From the NCBI RefSeq assembly GCF_920984675.1, contig NZ_CAKLBV010000001.1, forward strand, positions 62,001-126,000: a stretch of DNA of 64,000 bases, given 5' to 3'. The notes beneath the pieces are model-generated. The model was not told where the DNA came from and made no database searches. It worked only from the letters and a program-made list of their open reading frames with translations. This document shows, piece by piece, positions 38,580 to 46,897 of the stretch (position 1 is the first letter of the stretch; every line of letters begins with the position of its first letter). This DNA is from Methylobacterium sp. Leaf118. Its GTDB lineage: Bacteria; Pseudomonadota; Alphaproteobacteria; Rhizobiales; Beijerinckiaceae. A program made the position numbers and the translations under genes.

Positions 38580-41500
38580 ATGAAGGTTGTCCGTTCGGTC
38601 CGCCTGCATCTGCGAGAGGGGACCTTGGACAAGGTCTTCGAGGTGGACCTCGTCGAGAATCACGGGCTTGCAACCCCCGCACGCTTCTTCGTCAACGTGC
38701 GACACGGGCGCCGCGGCGCCGTCCTGCGCGAAGGCACCCGAACACCGCAGCCGGTGCCCGACGCGGCGGCGGAGGCGATCTTCGAGAGCGTCGTCGTCTC
38801 CAAGATCAATGCCGGCTATCGGCGCATCGAACGGGGCGCGACGGGGGCGGGCGCGCCCGCGGGGCGCGAGGGCGTCCTGCTCGCGCGGCTCGCGGCCTGT
38901 CGGCGTGAGGACTGGCCGGAACGGGACCGCGAGCGTCTGCTCTGGCGCATCGGACAGTTGCGGATCGCCCGGGCCGGGCCGGACCTCATCGGCCTGGCGC
39001 AAGATCTCGGACCGGCCCGGGCCAGCTATTCCCTGGTCTGGGCCCTCGCCCGATTGGCCGGGGCCGAGGCGCGGCCGACGCTGGCGGCCGTCGCCGCCGC
39101 CACGGGCAGCGTCGTGATCCGCGATCTCGTCCGCTTCGCCCTGGCGGCGCCTGACCTTGATGAGGCCCACGAGACCGGCGGCGCGCCCGATCTGCCCGCC
39201 ACGGTGGCGCATCCGGCCGAGGCCGGCGATTGCGATGGCCTATGTGCGGCCCTCGACGCACTGGCCCGGCACGAGCCCGGCCGGGTCGGTCCGGCGCTGG
39301 TGGCGCTCGGGCGCCGCGCCAGACGGGCGCCGGTCCTCCACGCCACCCTCTGCGCCGCAATTCTGCGGTTGCCGCCGCAGCCTCCCTACCTGATCGGGCT
39401 GCGCCGCCTGTTTAAACACGCCGAGATGGCCGACGATCCCGGTCTCTTCGGTGCGACCGCGCATCGGTTCGAGTCCGTGAGGCCCGTGTCCTCGGGCGTC
39501 GGGCGTCCTCTCTTCCTCCCGGAACGCGGGCGAATCGTCCCCGCGGCGAGGCTCCGGCACGGCCCCGACGCGACGGTCGGGCTCTCGGTGGCGACCTGGC
39601 TCTACCTGCGGCGCCGGATCTGGCGCATTCTGCGCAAGCGCGGCGACGTGGGCGATCCGGCCTTCGCGGAGATGGCCACCGGCTTCCTGCTGACCCTGCG
39701 TCCGGAGGACCTCGACACCCGCATTGCCTGGACCGCCCAGATGCGCCGGCCGGACGGGACCTGGGGGGGCGAAACGCGGGCGCGCGGGCGCCTCGGGCAG
39801 AACTGGACCGCGAGTCAGCTCCTCTATCGGCATGCCCCCGGAGCGGTGCCGCAGCCCTGGAAGCTGACGTTCCTGGAATGCGCCGAGCCCGATCCGAACC
39901 GCCGCGACGAGGCGTTTCCCGATCTCTGGAGGGCCCGGCCCGATTTGGCGCTGCGGCTCGCGGCCGAGGCGGCGGTCGAGCCTGCGGCCCTACTCGGCGT
40001 CCGTGTCCTGCGGGCCGATCCGCTCGCCCGGGAGGCCTGGACGACCGCCGAGATCGCACGCCTTCTCAAGGCGCTGGCCGTCCCGGCGCAGCAACTCGGC
40101 TTCGAGGCCGCCCGCGATCGTCTCGCCCGCGGACCCGCCGATCCCGACCTTCTGGCCGCCCTGATCGCCAGCGATCTGCCCGAGGCGCGCGCGCTCGCGC
40201 TGCTGCGGATCGAGGCCGATCCACCGCTGCCCTGGTCGCGCGCCGCGCTCGCCTTCGCGCTGCTGACGAGCCCCGCCCCGGATGTCGCGGCGGCGGTCCT
40301 GCGCTTTGCCGACCGCGCCAAGCCGGAGGCGGAGGCGGCCGCTCTCGGCCGACGACTGACGACGTGGCTCCTGGCGCGGCCGACCTCCCTCGGCCCGGCG
40401 GATGCCTCCGCGATTCGGGCGATGCGCAGCGGCCTCGAAGCCCTGTGGCCGGGCCGCGACATGCCGGAGGCCGAGGGGGCCGTGGCCCTGTTGCGCCATC
40501 CTGCGCCCGAGGTGGTGGCGGCCGGCCTCGATTTCCTGTCGCGCGCCGGCGTCGATCCCGGCCGCCTGTCCCCGGATCTCTGGGCGTCCCTGATCGGATC
40601 GGCCTCCGAAACGATCCAGGAAGCCCTCCTCCGACTGTTGGCGTCCGCGGCCGATGCGCGGCTCGCCGCCCAGGCCGATGTCGTGCTCGCGCTGGCGAAC
40701 GGCCCCTCGCCGGTCCTGCGGATCGCGGCGCGGCCCCTGGTCGTGCGCCTCGCCGCCGCCGATCCGGGCCTCGCCGAGCGTCTCGCCGGCGACCTGATCG
40801 CCTCCCTGTTCCGCACGGCCCCCGACGCGACCGCCGACGCCGACACGGTGGCGCTCCTGACGGAGGCGATGCCGGGCGCCCTCGCCGCCCTCGATCCCGG
40901 CACCCTGTGGCGGCTGCTCCAGGCGAAGGCCAAGGGGGCGCAGCGCCTCGGGGCCACGCTCCTGCCCGGGCGGGCGCCGGATGCGTTCAGCGTGCGCCAG
41001 ATCGCGCGGCTCGGCGGCCATGCCCACGCCGCCGTCCGCCGCTGGGCGATGGCCGCGTTCGCGGCCGAGCCCGCCCGTTTTCAGGCGGAGGCGGCCGAGG
41101 CCGTGCTCCTGATCGAGAGCCCGTGGCCGGAGGTGGTCGCCTTTGCCCAGTCGCAGTTCGAGACCTGGCCGGACGAGACTTGGACGCCGCCCGTGCTGGC
41201 GCTCGTCACCGACAGCGTCCAGCCGGACGTGCTCGCCTTCGCCCGTCACCTCCTGCGCAGCCGGCTCCGCCCCGGCGACGTGGAGGCGCATCTCCCGCGC
41301 CTCCTCGAACATCCCTCGCCCTCGATGCACCTGCTGATCACGGAAGTGCTGACCGAGGCGGCGGTCGCGAGCGAGGCGGCCTTCGCCCGGCTGATCCCGC
41401 TCGCCCGCATGGTGATGCTTCAGGTGCTCAAGGGCCGCATCGCCAAGGACCGGATGGCGGCCTTCCTGCACGCGGAGGCCTTGCGCAGCCGGGCCAGGGC

Positions 41501-41672
41501 GGAACGCCTCATGCCCCTGTTCGCCGATCTGTCGCTGAGCGGCACCGCCCGGGACCGTGCCGCCGCGATCCTGACGCTGCGCGACATCGCCGAAGCCCAT
41601 CCGGGCCTCGGCACGCCGCTTGTCCGCCTTGCGACGGAGGCGCGGACGGCACGCGCGGAGTCCGCCCGATGA
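38580..41672 (+). CDS. WGR-domain / HEAT-repeat protein, retron-associated
   Basis: A 1030-residue cytoplasmic protein. The first 85 residues form a WGR-like domain: VRSVRLHLREGTLDKVFEVD, then NVRHGRRGAVLREGTRT and a terminal SKINAGYRRI; the WGR tripeptide itself is replaced. The rest is helical and repetitive, with many HEAT/ARM-like units such as LLRHPAPEVVAAGLDFL and LLEHPSPSMHLLITEVL, and carries no signal peptide or transmembrane segment. WGR domains in PARP-like proteins bind nucleic acid. It overlaps the SWIM gene by 4 bp (ATGA), so they are made together. With the reverse transcriptase it forms a tripartite set; I infer that this is an effector or sensor of a retron defence system. 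Confidence 0.75.
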   Translation: MKVVRSVRLHLREGTLDKVFEVDLVENHGLATPARFFVNVRHGRRGAVLREGTRTPQPVPDAAAEAIFESVVVSKINAGYRRIERGATGAGAPAGREGVLLARLAACRREDWPERDRERLLWRIGQLRIARAGPDLIGLAQDLGPARASYSLVWALARLAGAEARPTLAAVAAATGSVVIRDLVRFALAAPDLDEAHETGGAPDLPATVAHPAEAGDCDGLCAALDALARHEPGRVGPALVALGRRARRAPVLHATLCAAILRLPPQPPYLIGLRRLFKHAEMADDPGLFGATAHRFESVRPVSSGVGRPLFLPERGRIVPAARLRHGPDATVGLSVATWLYLRRRIWRILRKRGDVGDPAFAEMATGFLLTLRPEDLDTRIAWTAQMRRPDGTWGGETRARGRLGQNWTASQLLYRHAPGAVPQPWKLTFLECAEPDPNRRDEAFPDLWRARPDLALRLAAEAAVEPAALLGVRVLRADPLAREAWTTAEIARLLKALAVPAQQLGFEAARDRLARGPADPDLLAALIASDLPEARALALLRIEADPPLPWSRAALAFALLTSPAPDVAAAVLRFADRAKPEAEAAALGRRLTTWLLARPTSLGPADASAIRAMRSGLEALWPGRDMPEAEGAVALLRHPAPEVVAAGLDFLSRAGVDPGRLSPDLWASLIGSASETIQEALLRLLASAADARLAAQADVVLALANGPSPVLRIAARPLVVRLAAADPGLAERLAGDLIASLFRTAPDATADADTVALLTEAMPGALAALDPGTLWRLLQAKAKGAQRLGATLLPGRAPDAFSVRQIARLGGHAHAAVRRWAMAAFAAEPARFQAEAAEAVLLIESPWPEVVAFAQSQFETWPDETWTPPVLALVTDSVQPDVLAFARHLLRSRLRPGDVEAHLPRLLEHPSPSMHLLITEVLTEAAVASEAAFARLIPLARMVMLQVLKGRIAKDRMAAFLHAEALRSRARAERLMPLFADLSLSGTARDRAAAILTLRDIAEAHPGLGTPLVRLATEARTARAESAR

Positions 41673-43369
41673 ATGTCGTCCACCGCTATCTCGGCGAAAG
41701 CCTGGCCGTCTCCGATGCGGCCTCGACCCGGCTCGGCTTCGTGCCCGACGCCCTGCGCGCGCCGACCTACTTCACCGGCACAGTCGCCCGCCACCTGCCG
41801 TTCCGTGAGGCGATCTCGGCCCTCCACCACGTCGTCGTGTCCGATCTGCGCTTCAAACCGAAGGACCGCACCGCCTATCGCGCCTGGCTCGAATCCCATG
41901 AACGGCAACTCCTCGCCGAGGCGCTGGGCGAGAACGACGCGATCCGGGCGGAGATCGACGCCCTCGGCGCCGAACTCCGGGATATCGATCGCCAGACCAC
42001 CAAGATGCTGAGCCCGTACTATACGGCGCAGAGGCACTACTTCAGCCATCTCTACAAGGAGAATTTCGACGCCTGGCAGGTGCTCGATCCGGTCATCACC
42101 GTCCATCCGGACGAGATCTTCTTCGAGTGCTTCAGCCTGGACGAATCAAGCTACGGCCGCCTGTCCTGCGACCACGATACCTTCGAGCGGGTCGGCGCCA
42201 TGGCCTGCGGCACCACCAACATCGACTACAGCCACGCCCTTCACGACGAATTCCAGAAGATCCGCAGCGACCGCGACACCGAATTGTCGATCGATCCGAG
42301 CGGCTTCGAGGTACAGACCGGCGGCGCGGCGGCCTATCGCGAGGACAAGATCGAGCTGCCCGATTCCTGGATGCGCGGTTTCCTCCAGGTGTCGAGCGCG
42401 ATGGCGCAGCCCGCCTTCACCGTCGATCTCCACCCGGTCGACATGCACGCGATCCTGACGCGGCTCGGCGCGCGCCGGGAGCGCCACGGCCCGCGCTCCC
42501 TGCGGTTCCTGCTGGAGCCCGACCGGCCGGTCTCTGTCCTGATCGAGCCGTGGAACGAGCGGCTAACCTTCCGCCGATCGATCTACCGGGGCCCCACCGG
42601 CGCCGAGATCCGGCTGTGGGGCCGGCGGCGGCTGGCGATCCTCGCCCGCGCCCTGCCACTGGCGAAGTCCGTGCGCCTGCATCTGCTCGGCACCGGGATG
42701 CCCGCCTTCGCGGTGGTGGATTACGGGGGCTTGCGCTTCACCCTCGGCCTGTCGGGCTGGACGGCCAACGACTGGTCGCGCGCCGGGCAATTCGACCTGC
42801 TGGCACCCCGCACCGAGGTCGACGGCGATACCGCCGCCCGCGTCTTCGCGGCGCTCGGGCGGCGCCATTTCGCCAGCGCCGAGGTGCTCGCCACCGACAC
42901 CGGCCTGACCCGCGCGACCGTGGAGGCCGCACTCGGCGGCTACGTCCAGGCTGGCCGCGCCATGTTCGATCTCGACAAGCGCGTGTTTCGCCTCCGCGAG
43001 CTGACCCGCGAGCCGCTCGATGCGGGCGCGCTGCGCTTCGCCTCCGAGCAGGAGGCCAAGGCCGACCGCTTCCTGGCCGCAAGGCTCGTCGGCCTCGATC
43101 CCGTCCGGCATGCCGACGGCCTGCTCTGGCTCTCCGGAACCGTGCTCGACGACGGAACGATGCTCCGCCCGACCGTCGAGATCGACGCCGACGACCGCAT
43201 GGTCGGCGGGGCCTGCGGCTGCGGGTTCTACCGCCGCAACCGGCTGATGCGCGGCCCCTGCGAGCACATGCTGGCCCTGCGCCGCCTCTTCCATGGCCAA
43301 GTTGAAGGCAAGGGCCAGTTCGAGGGCAAGGGCCAGTTCGAGGGCAAGCCGATGAGGCCCCAGGCGTGA
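41669..43369 (+). CDS. Winged-helix / SWIM zinc-finger protein, retron-associated
   Basis: A 566-residue protein. The N-terminal half is helical, with an acidic coiled region near residues 90-115, and no enzyme motif is recognised. A winged-helix segment lies at about residues 388-455 (FAALGRRHFASAEVLATDTG). A C-terminal SWIM zinc finger has Cys516, Cys518, Cys531 and His533 (CGCGF to GPCEH). SWIM fingers bind DNA or protein. The very C-terminus has an in-frame tandem repeat (GKGQFEGKGQFEGK). It is coupled to the WGR/HEAT gene upstream and followed by the msr-msd and reverse-transcriptase gene. The role is inferred from context. Confidence 0.75.
   Translation: MNVVHRYLGESLAVSDAASTRLGFVPDALRAPTYFTGTVARHLPFREAISALHHVVVSDLRFKPKDRTAYRAWLESHERQLLAEALGENDAIRAEIDALGAELRDIDRQTTKMLSPYYTAQRHYFSHLYKENFDAWQVLDPVITVHPDEIFFECFSLDESSYGRLSCDHDTFERVGAMACGTTNIDYSHALHDEFQKIRSDRDTELSIDPSGFEVQTGGAAAYREDKIELPDSWMRGFLQVSSAMAQPAFTVDLHPVDMHAILTRLGARRERHGPRSLRFLLEPDRPVSVLIEPWNERLTFRRSIYRGPTGAEIRLWGRRRLAILARALPLAKSVRLHLLGTGMPAFAVVDYGGLRFTLGLSGWTANDWSRAGQFDLLAPRTEVDGDTAARVFAALGRRHFASAEVLATDTGLTRATVEAALGGYVQAGRAMFDLDKRVFRLRELTREPLDAGALRFASEQEAKADRFLAARLVGLDPVRHADGLLWLSGTVLDDGTMLRPTVEIDADDRMVGGACGCGFYRRNRLMRGPCEHMLALRRLFHGQVEGKGQFEGKGQFEGKPMRPQA
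43295..43348 (+). repeat. 18-bp in-frame tandem repeat at the end of the SWIM gene
   Basis: GGCAAGGGCCAGTTCGAG occurs at 43307-43324 and 43325-43342, flanked by partial units. It encodes GKGQFE twice. As the unit is six codons, copy number can change without breaking the frame. Confidence 0.8.
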
Positions 43370-43416
43370 GCGGGAATCGATTGATGCCGGCCCGCGCCCG
43401 GTCTAGGTTCATCGGC

Positions 43417-43649
43417 ACGAGGGGCGTCGTCCGGGGCGGACCTTGCATCCTGGGCGGCGTTTCGCCGTCCCTGCACCCTGCCCGGCAAAGCGTCACCGGC
43501 CCGCTCTTCACTGGGCCGGCACTGACCACCCGGCTCCGTTCGCGGTTTGGGTTCGCTGAACCCAAACGGTGCCGGGTGGTCGTGCCGGCATCGAGTGGAG
43601 CGGGCCGGTCCCGAGACTTGACGAAGGCATCCCGGCCGGCGTCCCTCGT
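43417..43649 (+). ncRNA. Predicted retron msr-msd RNA
   Basis: A 233-nt structured segment directly upstream of the reverse-transcriptase gene. The outer arms a1 (43417-43429) and a2 (43637-43649) pair over 13 bp with two G-U pairs. After a1 come two msr-like hairpins: GTCCG/CGGAC (43429-43441) and GGGCGGCG/CGCCGTCC with a UUU loop (43452-43470). The msd is a long hairpin, 43495-43609. CCGGCCCGCTC pairs with GAGCGGGCCGG, then CACT/AGTG, GCCGGCAC/GTGCCGGC, GACCACCCGGC/GCCGGGTGGTC and TTTGGGTTC/GAACCCAAA around loop GCT. The order a1-msr-msd-a2-RT is that of retrons. The branching G is probably at or next to the end of a1. Exact RNA and DNA ends are predictions. Confidence 0.8.
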
Positions 43650-43670
43650 CCCATGCCGGCGGAGCCGCCC

Positions 43671-45476
43671 ATGAGCGCGCAGCCCGGCTCGCTGACCCGC
43701 CAGCAGCTCTACGACCGCATCCGCGAGACCTCGAAGGACGAGGTGATCCTCGAGGAAATGGTCCGGCTCGGCTTCTGGCCGGACGGGGCGGAGCGGCCCA
43801 ACCTGCCCGACGCGCTGATCCGCCGCCGCGGCGAGATTGTCCGCACGCTCGGCGAGCTGCACCTGCGCGAGGCCCTCTGGAGCGATCCCGACGCGGCGCT
43901 GAAGGAGATGCATCGCCGCCGCAAGAAGGCGGCCCTGGAGCGCCGCCGCGAGACCAAGCTGCGCAACGCGCGGGGTCGGCACGAGCGGGCCCTCGCGTGG
44001 CATGCGCGCCGCGACGAGGACCTGTTCCATCTCGGCGAGGGTGTCTCGGCCGGTCTTTCGGCCCCGGACGCCGCCGGACACGCCCCGGCCCCGGGCCTGC
44101 CGGCTCTGGCGAGCCCCAAGGCCCTGGCCGACGCCATGGGGATCGGCATGGGCGAGTTGCGCTTCCTCGCGTACGACCGCGCGCTCACCGCCGTCAGCCA
44201 CTACCGGCGCTTCACGATCCCGAAGAAGGCCGGGGGGGAACGCCTGATCTCGGCACCGATGCCGCGGCTGAAGCGGGCGCAGTACTGGGTGCTCGACGCG
44301 CTGCTCGCCCATGCGCCGGTCCACGAGGCCGCCCAAGGCTTCGTCCCCGGTCGCTCCATCCTGACGAACGCGCGGGCCCATGTCGGGCGGGACGTGGTGG
44401 TCAACCTCGATCTCAAGGATTTCTTCCCGACGCTCGACTATCGCCGGGTCAAGGGCAAGTTCCGCGGTCTCGGTTACGCGGAGCCGGTCGCCACCGTACT
44501 GGCGCTGCTCTGCACCGAGCCGGACGTCGATGCGGTGGAGATCGACGGGCAGCGCCTCTACGCGGCGCGGGGTCCCCGCCGCCTGCCGCAGGGGGCGCCG
44601 ACGAGCCCCGCCCTCACCAACCTGATCTGCACCCGCCTCGACCAGCGCCTCTCCGGGCTCGGCCGCAGCCTCGGCTTCACCTACACGCGCTATGCCGATG
44701 ACCTGACCTTTTCGGCTTCCGGCGAAGCGGCGGGCCGGGTCGGCCCGCTTCTCAAATATGTCGGCGAGATCGTCGCGTCGGAGGGCTTCACGGTCCATCC
44801 GGACAAGACCCGCGTGATGCGGCGGGGCCGCCATCAGGAGGTGACCGGGCTGACGGTCAACGAGCAGGTCGCCGTGCCGCGCGAGACCCTGCGCCGGTTC
44901 CGCGCCCTGCTGCACGCCCTCGAACGACACGGCCCTACCGGTCGCCGCTGGGGCCGGAGTGCCGACGCGGGCGTCCCGCGGGCCGCCCTCGGCTTTGCCC
45001 GCTTCGTCGCCATGATCACGCCCGAGGCCGGGGCCCCGCTTGTCGCCCAGGCCCGGCGTCTGGCCGAGCGGCACCGGGCCGGGGCGGCGATGGCCCGCCC
45101 GGTGATCCCGGTGTTCCGCAGCCGGGCCGCACAGGGGGCGGCGCCCTGGGAGCCCTGGTGGAGGCCGGCGAAGCCGCAGGCCCCGACGCCCGACCCGATC
45201 CTGATCGAAGCCGAAGCCGAGGCGGCCGCGCTCCGAGAAACCGAGGGCGACCGCCCTCGGCGCCGGACCTCGGCTCGGAGCTGGCTTCCCTCGATCGGCC
45301 GATCGACCGATACGGCTCTCGCGGGAACGGGCCGCGCGCCGATGAAGCCCTGGATGATCGCGCTGGGCGTGTTCGTCCTGGTCCAGGCCGCCACCGTGAT
45401 CCATCCGGCTCTCGGCGGGCTGGTTCTGATCGCGGCACTGGGCGTCGTCCTGTGGCGCTGGTTCCGCCGCCGTTAG
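43671..45476 (+). CDS. Retron reverse transcriptase with C-terminal membrane tail
   Basis: A 601-residue retron-type reverse transcriptase. The polymerase part shows YRRFTIPKKAGGERLISAP (about 178-196), NAxxH as NARAH (233-237), LDLKDFF with catalytic Asp247, RLPQGAPTSPALTN, the YADD centre (341-344) and VTG (391-393). NAxxH and VTG are retron hallmarks. Residues 1-150 form an N-terminal extension with a basic helix. After residue 480 comes a Pro/Glu-rich linker and then two hydrophobic helices (about 560-578 and 581-597) ending WRWFRRR, unusual for a retron RT. I chose the ATG at 43671, with GGAG 6 bp upstream; 43653 is possible. It should make branched msDNA from the RNA encoded just before it. 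Confidence 0.9.
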   Translation: MSAQPGSLTRQQLYDRIRETSKDEVILEEMVRLGFWPDGAERPNLPDALIRRRGEIVRTLGELHLREALWSDPDAALKEMHRRRKKAALERRRETKLRNARGRHERALAWHARRDEDLFHLGEGVSAGLSAPDAAGHAPAPGLPALASPKALADAMGIGMGELRFLAYDRALTAVSHYRRFTIPKKAGGERLISAPMPRLKRAQYWVLDALLAHAPVHEAAQGFVPGRSILTNARAHVGRDVVVNLDLKDFFPTLDYRRVKGKFRGLGYAEPVATVLALLCTEPDVDAVEIDGQRLYAARGPRRLPQGAPTSPALTNLICTRLDQRLSGLGRSLGFTYTRYADDLTFSASGEAAGRVGPLLKYVGEIVASEGFTVHPDKTRVMRRGRHQEVTGLTVNEQVAVPRETLRRFRALLHALERHGPTGRRWGRSADAGVPRAALGFARFVAMITPEAGAPLVAQARRLAERHRAGAAMARPVIPVFRSRAAQGAAPWEPWWRPAKPQAPTPDPILIEAEAEAAALRETEGDRPRRRTSARSWLPSIGRSTDTALAGTGRAPMKPWMIALGVFVLVQAATVIHPALGGLVLIAALGVVLWRWFRRR

Positions 45477-45716
45477 TTCAGCGGCGGGAGACGGGAGACG
45501 CCGGCTTCGACACAAAACGGCTGCGACGCCGGCGTTTCGAGCCTGGACCCGCCGCCTCGACCCAGCCGCCCCCGCGCGGCCGGCCGGCCGGGAGGCCGAG
45601 GCGCAACGCTGCGCGTACCTTGAACGGCAGCCGAAAAAAATTGCCGGGATCCCGGAACCTGACTGACTTTGAGACGTTTCGCGCATGCGAGGCCTGAACG
45701 GGCTCGCTTGTTGGGC

Positions 45717-45773
45717 GCCGGACCGGGTGTCCGGCGGCTCTCGTCATCACGTTGCTCAAGGGAGGATGTGGTT
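45717..45773 (+). promoter_or_regulatory. ROSE-like RNA thermometer of the hsp20 gene
   Basis: Two hairpins lie in the leader. The first pairs GCCGGAC (45717-45723) with GTCCGGC (45729-45735). The second, 45748-45770, is CACGTTGCTC, loop AAGG, GAGGATGTG. In it the UUGCUC strand masks the Shine-Dalgarno GAGGA through a U-U and a G-G mismatch and a bulged G. That weak pairing and the UYGCU motif are the signature of ROSE elements, which melt on heating and release translation of small heat-shock genes. The gene starts 3 bp later. A CTTGAA at 45619 could be part of a heat-shock promoter. Confidence 0.8.
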
Positions 45774-46259
45774 ATGAGGAGTCTCGATTTCGCACCCCTG
45801 TACCGTTCCACCGTCGGCTTCGACCGCCTATTCTCGCTCCTCGATCAGGCCGCCCGCGTCGAGCCCTCGACGCAGTGGCCGCCCTACGACATCGAGAAGG
45901 TGGCCGACGACCAGTACCGCATCACCATGGCGGTCGCCGGGTTCGCCCCCGACGAGATCGAGCTGACCCAGCACGACACTGCGTTGCTCGTCACGGGTCA
46001 GAGAAAGGACAGGGACGGCGAGCGCGCCTACCTGCATCGCGGCATCGCCAGCCGGGGCTTTCGGCAGACCTTCAATCTGGCCGACCACGTGAAGGTCACC
46101 GGCGCGTCCATGGAGAACGGTCTGCTGATCGTGGAACTCAAGCGCGAGGTGCCTGAGGCGTTCAAGCCCCGCCGCATCGCGATCGGCGGCAGGCAGGCGG
46201 CCCTGGGCCAGGACAACGCGGCGGCGGCCCAAGTCGTCGATCACGCGCGGGCTGCCTGA
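45774..46259 (+). CDS. Small heat-shock protein, Hsp20/IbpA family
   Basis: A 161-residue alpha-crystallin-domain chaperone. It starts MRSLDFAPLYRSTVGFDRLF, typical of the rhizobial class A (IbpA-like) proteins. The alpha-crystallin domain runs from about residue 36 (YDIEKVADDQYRITMAVAGF) to about 130 (MENGLLIVELKREVPE), and the C-terminal RRIAIGG contains the IxI-type motif. It holds unfolding proteins in a refoldable state. Translation is controlled by the thermometer just upstream; the start has GGGAGGA at 11 bp. Confidence 0.95.
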   Translation: MRSLDFAPLYRSTVGFDRLFSLLDQAARVEPSTQWPPYDIEKVADDQYRITMAVAGFAPDEIELTQHDTALLVTGQRKDRDGERAYLHRGIASRGFRQTFNLADHVKVTGASMENGLLIVELKREVPEAFKPRRIAIGGRQAALGQDNAAAAQVVDHARAA

Positions 46260-46289
46260 GCCCCGCAAGCATACTTTTGACGCACGAAG

Positions 46290-46357
46290 TTCCGGAGGCC
46301 GTGCGCGCTCGCCGCCGAGCTGTGGCCGGCTCGGCGAAGACAACTTGGCCTCCGGAA
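46290..46357. repeat. Strong nested inverted repeat after hsp20
   Basis: TTCCGGAGGCC (46290-46300) pairs with GGCCTCCGGAA (46347-46357), 11 bp without mismatch. Inside, CGCCGAGC (46313-46320) pairs with GCTCGGCG (46329-46336). It starts 31 bp after the hsp20 stop and ends 46 bp before the next gene. It may be a terminator or an RNA-processing signal between the two heat-shock-linked genes. Confidence 0.6.
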
Positions 46358-46375
46358 GAACCTTGCTGATCCAAC

Positions 46376-46395
46376 CCTCCGAACCTTCAGGGAGG
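46376..46395 (+). promoter_or_regulatory. Shine-Dalgarno-masking hairpin
   Basis: CCTCC (46376-46380) is complementary to GGAGG (46391-46395), the ribosome-binding site of the gene at 46403. The loop is ten bases. The pairing would block translation and might open with temperature, as in the hsp20 leader. The evidence is base pairing only. Confidence 0.35.
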
Positions 46396-46402
46396 ATGAC
46401 CC

Positions 46403-46897
46403 ATGTCGATGATGGAGACCCATCTCACCCATTCCGGCCCGATGAACCCGCCCGCGGGTCCGCCCGCCTCGTTCGAGGCCTGGCAGGCGCTCGTCGCACC
46501 CGGCGACGTGTTCCGGCACCCCAGGGAGGTCCTCGCGCATCCGCTGCTCTCGCCGGCGGAGAAGCGCGCGATTCTGGCGTCCTGGGCGTCGGATGCCAGC
46601 GCCCTCGACAGTGCCCCCGGCCTGCGCTGCCTGGCGGGATGCCGGGCCGAGCCGGTCTCGGTCGATGTCGTGCTCGGCGTCCTGGCCGAACTCGACGGAT
46701 CGGCCGCCCGGGAGGCGCGTCCGGCTCAGCCGGTCCGTGCCACGCCACGCCGTCCGCGCCGGCTGCCGTTCCCGCACCGTCACGTCCCCCGCCGACGGCG
46801 CGACGACGACGACGATCCGCCGCCCTGCCCGGCGATGGCGATGCCGCGCCCGCGGATACCACCGAACGTGACCCTGGCCCTCGCGCTGCCGGCGTGA
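46403..46897 (+). CDS. Conserved hypothetical protein next to hsp20
   Basis: A 164-residue protein. Residues 25-100 look like a real helical domain (VFRHPREVLAHPLLSPAEKR, ILASWASDASALDSAPGLR, VDVVLGVLAELD). I recall similar short proteins beside small heat-shock genes in Rhizobiales. The last 60 residues are Arg/Pro/Asp-rich and disordered (RRRRDDDDDPPPC). GGAGG lies 7 bp before the ATG. No function is known; heat-shock-linked expression is inferred from position. Confidence 0.7.
   Translation: MSMMETHLTHSGPMNPPAGPPASFEAWQALVAPGDVFRHPREVLAHPLLSPAEKRAILASWASDASALDSAPGLRCLAGCRAEPVSVDVVLGVLAELDGSAAREARPAQPVRATPRRPRRLPFPHRHVPRRRRDDDDDPPPCPAMAMPRPRIPPNVTLALALPA

Noticed and set aside
43307-43342. 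Possible CRISPR-like array
   Set aside because: The 18-bp units are directly adjacent with no spacers and lie in frame inside a coding region.
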